A DNA stretch of 58,975 nucleotides, from positions 1 through 58,975 of the forward strand of contig JAJNBA010000003.1 in assembly GCA_021155985.1 (NCBI GenBank), given 5' to 3'. Source of the stretch: Actinomycetes bacterium (GTDB lineage Bacteria; Actinomycetota; UBA4738; HRBIN12). The position numbers were made by a program, and so were the translations under genes. Shown here piece after piece: positions 15,227 through 23,717 of this stretch. The notes beneath the pieces are model-generated. The model saw only the letters and a list, made by a program, of their open reading frames with translations, was not told where the DNA came from and did no database searches. Numbering within the stretch: position 1 is the first letter of the stretch; each line of letters opens with the position of its first letter.

Positions 15227-16102
15227 ATGCGTCAGGCTCGACCCGCAACCGCATGGATCGCCTTGGTCCTTCTCCTTCAGGGGGCCAGCTCATGCGCATC
15301 GCCCGTCGAACCGCGGGCAGAACGCTCACTCGATCCGAGCGAGAGCTCTGCGAGCCGTTCACCATCCCCGAGCTACCTCGCCGAGTCTGAGCGGTGGGCG
15401 CCACCCACGTATCGGGAAGGAGATCGCACCGTCATGCCGGTCACGTTCCCAGACGGGACGACCGCCGAGATCGTCTATCCGCCCGATCTTCGGCTCGAAG
15501 AGCTCAGCGTGTATCCCGACACGTACAGCGAGGGCGGACCTGAGGCATGCGGATCGACGGTGCACGCCACCCGGCACGACCCTCTTGTGGGCTGGATCAG
15601 AGGTTCCGAGCCGCTCGCCGAGCACCTCAGGCAGGACGATACCGTCGTGGCCCTGTGGGAGGGCACCAGGGACAACGAGCCGTACAACTACCTCGTGTAT
15701 CGGTTCGGCTCCTGGAGCGCGCTCGTCCCCTGTACGTGGTCGAGGCAGATCGAGGGGGACCTCGCGATGCTTGCGGAGAACCTGGACGGGTTCGAAACGC
15801 GGGAGGGTCTCCTGGTCCTGGATGGCCGCCGTCCGCTCGTCCTCCATCCATGGCGGGACGCTGCCTCGCTCTTCATAAGCAGCAAGGATGTCATCCTCGA
15901 TCTTCGGTCTCAGTGTGATCCCGCAAGGCAGACCGTTGATAAGAATCCACAGGATGGGGTGATCCAGTGGTGCATGGATCCGGCAGGGATCTACCTCTAC
16001 GCCAACGGGTTCACGCCGCAGGGACGGGACTACCTTCAACGGCTCGTGAAAGAACTCGAAGTGCGCAACGTCGAGCCCTCCGCTTCCCCCGGTCAAGACT
16101 GA
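15227..16102 (+). CDS. Hypothetical lipoprotein
   Basis: A 291-residue protein with an N-terminal signal (TAWIALVLLLQG) ending in ASSC, a plausible lipobox, then a Ser/Pro-rich linker. The mature part contains several Cys (EACGST, VPCTW, QCDP, QWCMD) that may form disulfides outside the membrane. No known domain is recognised. A possible alternative start is GTG 15182, overlapping the stop of the previous gene in GTGA; ATG 15227 gives the more normal signal-peptide length. It is part of the island downstream of the initiator tRNA. Confidence 0.6.
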   Translation: MRQARPATAWIALVLLLQGASSCASPVEPRAERSLDPSESSASRSPSPSYLAESERWAPPTYREGDRTVMPVTFPDGTTAEIVYPPDLRLEELSVYPDTYSEGGPEACGSTVHATRHDPLVGWIRGSEPLAEHLRQDDTVVALWEGTRDNEPYNYLVYRFGSWSALVPCTWSRQIEGDLAMLAENLDGFETREGLLVLDGRRPLVLHPWRDAASLFISSKDVILDLRSQCDPARQTVDKNPQDGVIQWCMDPAGIYLYANGFTPQGRDYLQRLVKELEVRNVEPSASPGQD

Positions 16103-16250
16103 CCCCGATCACTGCGTCCTCAAGGTCATCCGACTCGCCGAAGACGCCTCAGCTGCTCTCTGCTTGCAGCATCGCCCCAGGTACATTCCGAACACTCGCG
16201 CACGCAGGCGCCACCTAGCTGATGATCGGCGACGATCCGAGGTGATCTCG

Positions 16251-16475
16251 ATGATCTTTGGCACTCCAGGGGAGACGGCGGCCGCCTTCGAGAAGCTCAA
16301 GTACGTCGCTTTGTACCGGGGACCGTTCGGCGAAGCGAAGCCGCTCCTCGAGAAGCTCCGCTCCGCGGAGCAGCACAACAAGCTCGAGATCCCGCCACGG
16401 TCGCTCTGCGTCGAGGCTGGATCGTTAGCGAGTGCAACCGTGAACGCAACAGCCCTAGGTCTTTGGCCGATCTGA
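16251..16475 (+). CDS. Orphan 74-residue protein
   Basis: ATG 16251 has GAGGTGA about 5 nt upstream. The first 50 codons show strong G/C third-position bias (AAAFEKLKYVALYRGPFGEA), which fades in the last 20 codons, so the 3' end may be altered. No family recognised. About 150 bp without visible genes separates it from the lipoprotein gene. Confidence 0.4.
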   Translation: MIFGTPGETAAAFEKLKYVALYRGPFGEAKPLLEKLRSAEQHNKLEIPPRSLCVEAGSLASATVNATALGLWPI

Positions 16476-16585
16476 GACCTTCGGCTCGTTCCGCTCACGA
16501 GCCGCGTTGCCCGAACCGTTCGAGGGTATGGTCGAGATGGACGAAAGACGAGACGCCGAAGCCCGTCGGGTGAGGAGGTCAACGG

Positions 16586-16786
16586 ATGGTCCAGGTCACA
16601 CTCTCCGGCCGCATCTTCGAGGTCGATCTTCGATCGCCGCATTCACCGCCCCGGTACTGGTGCGACGGTCGTTGGATGCCCGACGCCTCGCTCAGCAACG
16701 AAGACGTGCTGTTCGATCCTGCTGCCCAAGCCTTGCCTCGGGCGTGGGTCTGGGCGTTGCGTCCACACCGCTCTCGAGTCGCTTGA
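16586..16786 (+). CDS. Orphan 66-residue protein
   Basis: ATG 16586 is preceded by AGGAGGT with 6 nt spacing, an excellent ribosome binding site. The sequence begins MVQVTLSGRIFEVDL and contains YWCDGRWMPD. The last about 15 residues are basic and may be out-of-frame tail, so the gene could be truncated. No family recognised. The 255 bp downstream to the next gene show nothing convincing on either strand. Confidence 0.45.
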   Translation: MVQVTLSGRIFEVDLRSPHSPPRYWCDGRWMPDASLSNEDVLFDPAAQALPRAWVWALRPHRSRVA

Positions 16787-17041
16787 TCTTCGCGCCTCCG
16801 TCGTCGAAAGGGGCCAGCGCCCGCCGGCCGCGATCTCGTGCGTAGTCCCGCACGGTGATGCGGTGGCGCCACGGCACCCGCCAGACCAGCCCGCCCGCTC
16901 CGCTCGTGCCCGAGTGTCCCAGCGGTGCGGCGATCCATCGGAGCTCAACCGGTACGGCATGCGTCTTCCGGCTTGTGGAGGGTCGGTCCGTCTGTCAGTG
17001 TGGCGCGGCCCAACCCACCCGATCTGCGGAGGACCCATTCC

Positions 17042-17413
17042 ATGAACGTAGGGCGCAAGATCCTCGTCGGGCTTGCCTGGCTGTTCGTCCTCGCGGTTGC
17101 GATCCAGTTCCTCCTCGCTGGCCTCGGAGTCCTGGGGGGCCAGAGCATGGAGCTGCACCGGCAGTGGGGCTTCGTCGTCCTCCACCTCGTGCCGATCCTG
17201 ATGCTCATCGCTGCGATCGTCGGCCGCATGGGGCGAAGCGTCATCGCCCCGACCGTCGGGCTCATCGTGCTCGTCTTCCTGCAGCCGCTCTTCGCCGACG
17301 CGCAGCTTGACCCACGCTGGCTTCGGGGGCTCCACGTGCTCAATGCTCTGTTCATCTTCTTCCTTGGTCACCACCTGGCACAGCGAGCGACACGAACGGT
17401 CCGAGCCACTTGA
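17042..17413 (+). CDS. Four-helix small membrane protein (DUF6220-like)
   Basis: A 123-residue integral membrane protein with four hydrophobic segments (WLFVLAVAIQFLLAGLGVL, VVLHLVPILMLIAAIV, IAPTVGLIVLVFLQPLFA, LHVLNALFIFFLGHHLA). Conserved-looking His residues lie in HRQWGF, LHLVP and GHHLA, which fits the small quinone- or heme-like four-helix DUF6220 group. ATG 17042 has GGAGG 10 nt upstream. The 223 bp after it hold no convincing gene. Confidence 0.65.
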   Translation: MNVGRKILVGLAWLFVLAVAIQFLLAGLGVLGGQSMELHRQWGFVVLHLVPILMLIAAIVGRMGRSVIAPTVGLIVLVFLQPLFADAQLDPRWLRGLHVLNALFIFFLGHHLAQRATRTVRAT

Positions 17414-17636
17414 GCTTCCCGGCGCCTGCCGACCGACCACCCCTTTGCTTCCGATCGTGCTCCAGCATCGTAGGAAGCGTCGGCATCGGAGGATCCTCGC
17501 TGGGCGCGCACCCTCCGGACGATGCCTCCTCGTAGGCGACGAGACCGGGCGAGTCATCCGCATCTCCGATGGTCGAGCGACAGGCCGTGACCTCATGCCC
17601 GATGTCCCGGATGTCGGAGGCTGATCGGGTTGCCTG

Positions 17637-17859
17637 ATGTCGAGTGAGAACGAGATCGCAGCGATAGGGGAGAAGGCGTCCGTCACGATCGAGGCAGCCG
17701 CGGAGCTGGTCGACGTGGATGCCGCGACGATCAGGCATTGGTCGAGGATCGGGCAGCTCGAGATCGAACGGCTCGGGGACATGGAGGTGGATCGGACGCA
17801 TCGTCGCGTGAGCGGGATGGGAGAGCAACCGCCCGTTCTCATCTCCGTCCCCGTCGCTG
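17637..17859 (+). pseudogene. Truncated MerR/excisionase-like HTH fragment
   Basis: From ATG 17637 about 50 residues resemble a winged HTH of the MerR/excisionase type (VTIEAAAELVDVDAATIRHWSRIG..LEIERLG). The frame then continues into sequence with no domain character and overlaps the next gene. The likely remnant is the DNA-binding part of a regulator. It sits at the right border of the accessory stretch that begins after the initiator tRNA. Confidence 0.4.
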
Positions 17860-17862
17860 CCG

Positions 17863-18522
17863 ATGACGACCGAGATGGACTCTTTCCCACCGGTTCAGCT
17901 CCCCGACGACATCCAACGGCGTCTGAACGTCGCCAAGGCGGCTGGCGCGCTCCTGCTCATCGCGGTCTGGGGCTGGTTCGCCCTCGTCAGGGGCGATCAG
18001 ACGCCCGTCTTCGTGTATCTCAACATCGCCGTGCACGAGGTCGGTCATGTCCTCTTCCGGCCGTTCGGAGAGCTCACGATGCTGATCATGGGATCCGGTT
18101 TCGAGGTCATGTTCCCGTTCGCGGTCGGCGCGTACTTCCTCCTCCGCAAGCGCGACCTCCGGTCCACGGCCGTCGCCTGGGGATGGGCGGCGAGCGCCCT
18201 GGCCAGCGCGGCCACCTACATCGGCGACGCGGACGACGGTCGGTTGGCACTTCTCGGAGCCACCGAGCCGGATGCGGCCGGCGACTGGGAACGGATCCTG
18301 GGCGTCGGCTTCTTCGACAAGGTCTACCTCGCCGACAGGATCGCCGGAGCCGTTCGGACCGTGGGCTTCGTGCTCTGGGGCGTGGCGCTCTGCCTCGCCG
18401 TCTGGGCGATCATCCGGAACCGACAGCTCGTACGAGCGGCCGGAGCAGGTCCGAAGGCGCGGGTGACCGCGGAACCTCGAGTGCCCCTCGTCCCCATCCA
18501 CGAGGAGGAGATGTGGCGCTGA
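17863..18522 (+). CDS. Membrane protein with HEVGH metalloprotease-like motif
   Basis: A 219-residue polytopic protein. A first helix (AGALLLIAVWGWFALV) is followed by AVHEVGHVLF, a zinc-type HExxH motif placed at a membrane interface as in M50 peptidases. At least three further helices follow. The second M50 motif (NxxPxxxxDG) is not obvious, so this may be a distant M50-like family or a non-proteolytic relative. ATG 17863 or ATG 17875 are both possible starts. The stop lies about 70 bp before the cNMP-binding gene. Confidence 0.6.
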   Translation: MTTEMDSFPPVQLPDDIQRRLNVAKAAGALLLIAVWGWFALVRGDQTPVFVYLNIAVHEVGHVLFRPFGELTMLIMGSGFEVMFPFAVGAYFLLRKRDLRSTAVAWGWAASALASAATYIGDADDGRLALLGATEPDAAGDWERILGVGFFDKVYLADRIAGAVRTVGFVLWGVALCLAVWAIIRNRQLVRAAGAGPKARVTAEPRVPLVPIHEEEMWR

Positions 18523-18589
18523 CCCAGGCGGGCGGGCTCTCCCGTGAGTTGGAGTACGATGCTCCGGCCCGAACCCGAGGGAGCGTCGT

Positions 18590-19015
18590 ATGGCTGGAAG
18601 CTCTGTCCTCATCGAATGGCTCAGGCAGGTGCCGCTGTTCTCCGCGTGCTCGGCCCGTGAGCTCCGCGCGATCGCGGGTGTGGTGAAGGAGGTCGATCAC
18701 CCGCGGGGAACCGTGATCGCGACCGAAGGGGACCCCGGCGTCGGATTGTTCGTGATCGTCGACGGTGAGGCCGAGGTCACGATCGGGGGCAAGCGGATGG
18801 CGATCCTCCGCCGCGGGGACTTCTTCGGTGAGATCGCGTTGCTCGACGGGGGACCCCGTTCGGCCACCGTGACCGCGCGGACGGACATCCGGCTCCTCGG
18901 CCTGACCGAGTGGGTCTTCCGAGGACTCCTCCAGGAGCACCCGTCGATCGCCGTCAAGACCCTGGAGTCGATGGCGGGCCGACTCCGCGACGCGACGCAA
19001 GCCGCGACGGCATAG
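18590..19015 (+). CDS. Single cyclic nucleotide-binding domain protein
   Basis: A 141-residue protein made of one cNMP-binding domain: LRQVPLFSACS start helix, the GDPGVGLFVIVDGEAEV beta-roll and the phosphate-binding cassette FFGEIALLDGGPRSATVTA with the conserved Glu and Arg. It lacks the HTH of CRP/FNR, so it is a stand-alone sensor or regulatory subunit. ATG 18590 has GAGGGAG upstream, and a TACGAT box at 18552-18557 suggests a short leader. It is followed closely by a hydrolase gene. Confidence 0.85.
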   Translation: MAGSSVLIEWLRQVPLFSACSARELRAIAGVVKEVDHPRGTVIATEGDPGVGLFVIVDGEAEVTIGGKRMAILRRGDFFGEIALLDGGPRSATVTARTDIRLLGLTEWVFRGLLQEHPSIAVKTLESMAGRLRDATQAATA

Positions 19016-19028
19016 CCCTCCCCGGCCG

Positions 19029-19802
19029 ATGCCGGTCCTGACCCGCCCGGGCGGCGTCCGCCTGTATCACGAGCTGCACGGGCTGGAGCTCGCCCCGCCG
19101 CTGATCCTGCTGGAAGGCATGGGCGGCGACATCCCCGGATGGCGCCGGAACATCCCCGTCTTCGCACGCGAGCTCCGCGTCATCGCCTACGACTTCCGCG
19201 GCAACGGGAACAGCGACGAGCCCTCCGGTCCGGTGACGATGGCGACGTTCGTCGAGGACACCCTCGCCCTGCTGGATTCGCTCGGCGTGGACCGGGCCCA
19301 CGTGTACGGCCAGTCCTTCGGCGGCATGGTGGCCCAGGAGCTGGCACTCGCCCACCTCGATCGCGTGCGCACGCTGATCCTGGGGTGCACCCACGCGGGA
19401 CCGCGACACGTTCTGCGGGGGAGGCGCTCCGTGCCCAAGGGTGAGCCGTGGCGATCGATGTACGCGCCCCGCTTCCCCGACCTCCACCCCGAGCATGTGG
19501 CCGAGGATCTCAGGGTGGGTGCCGCCCAGCCGAAACATCCGGAGGGCGGACGGAGACAATGGGAGGCGATGCAGGAGTTCGACAGTTTCGACCGCCTCCC
19601 GAACCTCCGAGTTCCCACGCTCGTCGTGCACGGCACCGAGGACCAGGCGATCGCACCGGAGAACGCGGAGCTCCTGGCAGGGCGGATCCCGGAGGCGGAG
19701 CTGCTCCTGCTCGAGGGCGCCGGCCACCTCTACCACTCCGAGCAGGCCGGAAAGGCGGACGCGGCGGTACTCGACTTCATCCGGAGGCACGACGATGCCT
19801 GA
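19029..19802 (+). CDS. Alpha/beta hydrolase
   Basis: A 257-residue alpha/beta-fold hydrolase. The nucleophile Ser lies in YGQSFGGM, the acid in HGTEDQAIAPENA and the His in GAGHLYHSEQ near the C-terminus; the oxyanion segment is LLEGMGGD. The substrate is not predictable. It begins 13 bp after the cNMP gene, and its end overlaps the next start by 8 nt, so the three genes are probably cotranscribed. Confidence 0.85.
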   Translation: MPVLTRPGGVRLYHELHGLELAPPLILLEGMGGDIPGWRRNIPVFARELRVIAYDFRGNGNSDEPSGPVTMATFVEDTLALLDSLGVDRAHVYGQSFGGMVAQELALAHLDRVRTLILGCTHAGPRHVLRGRRSVPKGEPWRSMYAPRFPDLHPEHVAEDLRVGAAQPKHPEGGRRQWEAMQEFDSFDRLPNLRVPTLVVHGTEDQAIAPENAELLAGRIPEAELLLLEGAGHLYHSEQAGKADAAVLDFIRRHDDA

Positions 19803-20760
19803 CGCACCCGAAGAGGTCGTCCGGCTGGCGGAGGAGCGGGCAGACGCGCGGAGTTCGCGGGACTTCGCGGCCGCCGACGCCCTCCGCGACCGGATCGCCG
19901 GCTCCGGCTGGACCGTGGTGGACGACCCCGGCGGCTACCGACTGGAGCCGACCTCAGGCAGCGAGCCGGAGCTCCCGGCGCGGCGTCGTGCCGTCGAGGT
20001 CCCTTCGATCTTGCAGGACGTGCCCGACATGGATGCGACCGTCCACTGGGTCTGTGAGGGCTGGCACGAGGACATCGAGCGGGCGATCGCCGCCTTCCGC
20101 GCGCACGAGGGCGGCCGGTCGGTGCAGTACGTGGTGGCGGATGTGACCGACCGGGATCCGACGGCCTGGGGCGAGGGTGTCGACGTCGTGTGGTTGGAGC
20201 AGGCCACCGGCTGGGCGGCGGCGCGGAACGCCGGCATCCGGCGCACCCGCGGACGGATCGTGCTGATGGCCGACGGCTCGGTCGAGCCCACAGGCGACGT
20301 GTTCGAGCCGCTCGAGGAGGCGCTGGAGGATCCGGGGGTGGGCGTGTGCGGACCCTTCGGGATCGTGACCCACGACCTGCGGCAGTTCGACGAGGCACGC
20401 ACGGGGGACGTCGACGCGATCGAGGGCTACCTGATGGCGCTCCGCCGAGAGACGCTCGTCGAAGTGGGGTTCTTCGACGAGAAGTTCCGCTGGTACCGGA
20501 CGGCCGACATCGAGTTCTCGTTCCGAGTGAAGAACCTCGATCGCCGCGCCACGATCGTGGACGTCCCCGTCACGAAGCATGACCATCGGATGTGGTTCGA
20601 GACGAGACCGGAGGATCGTGCTCGATGGTCCAAGAGGAATTTCTACCGATTCCTCGACCGGTTCCGCGATCGGTGGGACCTGCTCGTTGATCCGCTCCCT
20701 GAGGGCGAGCGGCCGCATCACCATCACGATCGCCACGACCACGACGAGACCGACGGCTAG
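19795..20760 (+). CDS. Glycosyltransferase 2-like protein with N-terminal CysS-tail-like domain
   Basis: A 321-residue protein. Residues 1-50 (LAEERADARSSRDFAAADALRDRI then GWTVVDDPGGY) closely resemble the C-terminal helical domain of cysteinyl-tRNA synthetase. Residues from about 75 onward form a GT-A fold: RNAGIRRTRGRIVLMADGS carries the metal/nucleotide region and GFFDEKFRWYRTADIEFSFRV the acceptor-side motif of family 2 enzymes. The C-terminus is His-rich. The fusion of a tRNA-synthetase tail with a glycosyltransferase is odd. The ATG overlaps the upstream hydrolase gene by 8 nt, implying translational coupling. Confidence 0.75.
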   Translation: MPDAPEEVVRLAEERADARSSRDFAAADALRDRIAGSGWTVVDDPGGYRLEPTSGSEPELPARRRAVEVPSILQDVPDMDATVHWVCEGWHEDIERAIAAFRAHEGGRSVQYVVADVTDRDPTAWGEGVDVVWLEQATGWAAARNAGIRRTRGRIVLMADGSVEPTGDVFEPLEEALEDPGVGVCGPFGIVTHDLRQFDEARTGDVDAIEGYLMALRRETLVEVGFFDEKFRWYRTADIEFSFRVKNLDRRATIVDVPVTKHDHRMWFETRPEDRARWSKRNFYRFLDRFRDRWDLLVDPLPEGERPHHHHDRHDHDETDG

Positions 20761-22754
20761 TCGGTCGCGGGCATCGGCGGGGCAGGTGGCATCGAGACCG
20801 CGCGTGCCACCGGTGTCGGCTCGGCCGGGGCCCGCTCCTCGGTCGCCGCGGGCTGGGGGATCGGCCTGATCGTGGCGGGGTCGGGGATCGGCTTCGTCCC
20901 CTCGACATAGGCCTTCAACTCGTCCCCGTCGATCACCTCGGTCGCGATCAGCAGCGCCGCCAGCCTGTTCAGCAGGTCACGGTTCTCGTTCAGGATCTTG
21001 GCCGCGCGTCCGCGGGCCTCCTCCAGGAGCCGCCGGACCTCTTTGTCGATCAACTCCGACGTGTGGGCGCTCACCTTGGGCACCGACCCGGGCATCCAGC
21101 CGTTGGGATCCGGGCGGCCCAGGGAAAGGGGGCCGACCTCGTCGCTCATCCCGAATTGGGAGACCATCGCGCGCGCGAGATCCGTGGCCTTCTCGAGGTC
21201 GTTCTGCGCGCCGGTGGAGATCACGCCGTCGAAGTAGATCTCCTCCGCCGCCTGACCGCCCATCGCGAACGCCATCTGATCCTTCAGCTGCGGCTCGGTC
21301 ACCACGTACCGATCTTCGAGCGGCCTCGTCATCGTGATCCCGAGCGCCGCCGCGCCGCGCGGGATGATCGTCACGCGGTGCAAGGGATCGATCTCGTCAC
21401 AGTTGAGCGCGACGAGCGCGTGGCCCATCTCGTGTACGGCAACCCGCTCCTTCTGCGAGTCGGAGACCACGCGTGACTTCCGCTCGAGGCCCGCGGTCGC
21501 CCGATCGATCGCCTCTTCGAGCTCCTCCATCGAGACCGCGTTCTTCTCGCGGCGGGCCGCGAGCAGCGCCGCCTCGTTCACGACGTTCTCGAGGTCTGCC
21601 CCGGTGAATCCCGGCGTCCGCGCGGCGATCGTGTTCAGGTCGACGGAGGGATCCAGCGCCACGCCGCGGGCGTGCACGCGGAGGATCTCCTCGCGTCCGT
21701 TCAGGTCGGGGAGATCCACGACCACCTGGCGGTCGAACCGACCCGGCCGGATCAGCGCCGGATCCAGGACGTCCGGCCGGTTGGTGGCCGCCATGATGAT
21801 CACTCCCTTGGAGGCATCGAAACCGTCCATCTCAACGAGCAGCTGGTTCAGGGTCTGCTCACGCTCGTCGTGGCCCCCGAAGCTGCCGCTCATCGGGCCG
21901 GCGCGGCCTTTGCCGATCGTGTCGATCTCGTCGAGGAACACCAGCGCCGGCGCCTTCTCCTTCGCCTGCTGGAACAGCTCGCGGACGCGAGCGGCGCCGA
22001 GCCCCACGAACATCTCGACGAACTCCGAGCCCGACATGAAGAAGAAGGGGACGTTGGCCTCGCCTGCGACCGCGCGGGCGAGCAGCGTCTTCCCGCATCC
22101 GGGCGGACCGAGCAACAGGACGCCCTTGGGGATCCGGCCACCGAGTCGCTGATACTTCTTCGGGTTCTTCAGGAAGTCGACGATCTCGCGGAGCTCCTCC
22201 TTCGCCTCGTCGACGCCGGCGACATCCGTGAAGGACGTCTTCATCTCCTTGCGGTCGTAGATCTTGACCTTGTTGCGCCCGAGGTTGAGAGCGGAGGTCG
22301 CGCCTCCGCCGATCCGGCGGAAGAGGAAGTAGTAGAGACCGCCGAAGAGCGCGATGAACAGGACCATCTGGAGGAGGAAGCCGGTGAGCGCGTTCGGCTG
22401 CTGACCGTCGACCTCGTAGCCCCGGGCGCTGAGGTCGTCGACGAGATCGGTGGGGACGTACCCGGGCGGGATCGTCGCCACGTAGGCCTCATCGCCCTCG
22501 GCGGTTCGGACCACACCCCTGATCGTGGTGGTCGTGATCGTGACCGGCTCGCTCTTCACGAGGTCGCCGTTGTCGATCGCCCTCCGGAACTCCGAGAACG
22601 GCACGGGGGTGGAGGCCGCCTGCGTGAGGAACGTGTTGAACAGCACCAGTGAGGCGGCCACCACGAGCACGACGACCAGTGCCGATCGCGGCCGTGGCTG
22701 TGCTGAGCCCGGAACGGGGCGGCGTCCGAAGGGTTTGCGGTCTTGCTCGGGCAT
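20757..22754 (-). CDS. ftsH: ATP-dependent zinc metalloprotease FtsH
   Basis: A 665-residue membrane AAA protease that degrades membrane and short-lived soluble proteins. Two helices (about 25-45 and 125-147) flank a periplasmic domain. The AAA module has Walker A GPPGCGKT with Lys222, Walker [10 protein letters not shown] and the second region of homology [12 protein letters not shown]. The zinc site is HEMGH (H441, H445), where HEAGH is usual. The tail is Pro/Ala-rich. ATG 22754 is chosen; the frame is open 20 codons further but lacks a start signal. Its stop shares a CTAG palindrome with the glycosyltransferase. Confidence 0.95.
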   Translation of the reverse strand: MPEQDRKPFGRRPVPGSAQPRPRSALVVVLVVAASLVLFNTFLTQAASTPVPFSEFRRAIDNGDLVKSEPVTITTTTIRGVVRTAEGDEAYVATIPPGYVPTDLVDDLSARGYEVDGQQPNALTGFLLQMVLFIALFGGLYYFLFRRIGGGATSALNLGRNKVKIYDRKEMKTSFTDVAGVDEAKEELREIVDFLKNPKKYQRLGGRIPKGVLLLGPPGCGKTLLARAVAGEANVPFFFMSGSEFVEMFVGLGAARVRELFQQAKEKAPALVFLDEIDTIGKGRAGPMSGSFGGHDEREQTLNQLLVEMDGFDASKGVIIMAATNRPDVLDPALIRPGRFDRQVVVDLPDLNGREEILRVHARGVALDPSVDLNTIAARTPGFTGADLENVVNEAALLAARREKNAVSMEELEEAIDRATAGLERKSRVVSDSQKERVAVHEMGHALVALNCDEIDPLHRVTIIPRGAAALGITMTRPLEDRYVVTEPQLKDQMAFAMGGQAAEEIYFDGVISTGAQNDLEKATDLARAMVSQFGMSDEVGPLSLGRPDPNGWMPGSVPKVSAHTSELIDKEVRRLLEEARGRAAKILNENRDLLNRLAALLIATEVIDGDELKAYVEGTKPIPDPATIRPIPQPAATEERAPAEPTPVARAVSMPPAPPMPATD

Positions 22755-22833
22755 GGCCCAATCTTCCCACCGCCTTGTAGTTGTGACGACCGACGAAGGC
22801 GCAGGGCGGCGCAACAGGGATACTGGTCTTCGG

Positions 22834-23427
22834 ATGGCGAACGCGAGCAGGGTGCCTGCACCGGCCGACCAGGATCTCCTGGACCGGTTCGACCGAGACG
22901 TGCTCCCGCTGCTCCCCGGCCTCTATGGGGCTGCCCTCCGGATGACGAGGAACCCTGCCGACGCGGAGGATCTGCTGCAGGAGACGACGCTCCGCGCCTA
23001 TCGGGGCTTCGCGTCGTTCCGGGAGGGTACGAACCTCAAGGCATGGCTGTACCGCATCCTCACGAACTCATTCATCAACATCTACCGGAAGAAGCAGCGC
23101 GAGCCGAAGACCGTCGAGGGTCCCGACGACATCGACGAATGGTTCCTGTTCGACCGGCTGGGCGCCAAGAGCGTTGAGCGCTCGGCCGAGGAGGACGTGC
23201 TCGAGCAGATCCCCGACGCCGACGTGAAGGCGGCTCTCGAGTCGATCCCCGAGAATTTCCGGATGGCCGTGCTCCTGGCAGATGTGGAAGGCTTCTCCTA
23301 CAAGGAGATCGCGGAGATCACGGACGTGCCGATCGGAACGGTGATGTCGCGACTGCACCGGGGAAGGAAAGCCCTGGAGCGCGCGTTGTACGGCGTAGCC
23401 AAGGAGCGAGGACTCGTCGATGGGTGA
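22834..23427 (+). CDS. ECF sigma factor of the SigR/SigH (redox stress) type
   Basis: A 197-residue group 4 sigma factor. Region 2 is recognised in [28 protein letters not shown] and adjacent [24 protein letters not shown] (shown here for position only), and region 4 in [29 protein letters not shown]. The pattern and the overlapping ZAS anti-sigma gene match actinobacterial SigR/SigH, which controls the disulfide-stress regulon. A GATACT box lies 9 nt before ATG 22834. It is divergent from ftsH. No classical SigR recognition sequence was noticed upstream. Confidence 0.88.
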   Translation: MANASRVPAPADQDLLDRFDRDVLPLLPGLYGAALRMTRNPADAEDLLQETTLRAYRGFASFREGTNLKAWLYRILTNSFINIYRKKQREPKTVEGPDDIDEWFLFDRLGAKSVERSAEEDVLEQIPDADVKAALESIPENFRMAVLLADVEGFSYKEIAEITDVPIGTVMSRLHRGRKALERALYGVAKERGLVDG

Positions 23428-23668
23428 GAAAGGCGACATGGGGTGCGATGAGACGCTTCGCGAGGTCGAGCGCTACGTCGACGGCGAGTGTCTCCGTGAG
23501 CTCACGGTCCAGGTCGAGGCGCACCTCGCCGGCTGCACCGACTGCAACGACCACGCCGAGTTCAAGAAGCACATGAAGCTCCTGATCGCGACGAAGTGTC
23601 GCGGCGAGGTGCTCCCGGAGGGATTGGCCGAGCGGATCCGCGAACGGATCCGCACCGCGAGCCCCTAG
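23420..23668 (+). CDS. Zinc-binding anti-sigma factor (RsrA-like)
   Basis: An 82-residue ZAS-type anti-sigma protein. H35, C39 and C42 form the HxxxCxxC zinc motif (HLAGCTDC) and C9 corresponds to the extra redox-active Cys of RsrA. Oxidation would release zinc and free the cognate sigma factor. Its ATG overlaps the sigma gene by 8 nt, giving coupled synthesis. Length is slightly shorter than Streptomyces RsrA. Confidence 0.88.
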   Translation: MGEKGDMGCDETLREVERYVDGECLRELTVQVEAHLAGCTDCNDHAEFKKHMKLLIATKCRGEVLPEGLAERIRERIRTASP

Positions 23669-23703
23669 CGGGACCGCTCTAGCCGCATCACCCGTTGCCC
23701 GGC

Positions 23704-23709
23704 TAGCAT
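23704..23709 (+). promoter_or_regulatory. -10 box TAGCAT of the PIG-L operon
   Basis: TAGCAT ends 8 nt before ATG 23718 and is the only promoter-like element seen for the five-gene run that follows. Confidence 0.55.
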
Positions 23710-23717
23710 CCGTCCGC

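Noticed and set aside
16643-16938. Several overlapping minus-strand frames with Arg-rich sequence near 16.7 kb
   Set aside because: None shows a consistent codon bias, start signal or recognisable domain; the plus-strand 66-residue gene has the better ribosome site.
13364-18000. A second copy of the initiator tRNA 3' end as the other attachment site
   Set aside because: I looked for repeats of GGTTCAAATCCTGTCC downstream and saw none. The element boundary is therefore not defined by sequence here.
20757-22754. HEMGH in place of HEAGH in FtsH as a sign of a lost protease
   Set aside because: The zinc ligands and catalytic Glu are kept and only the variable third position differs, so activity is expected.
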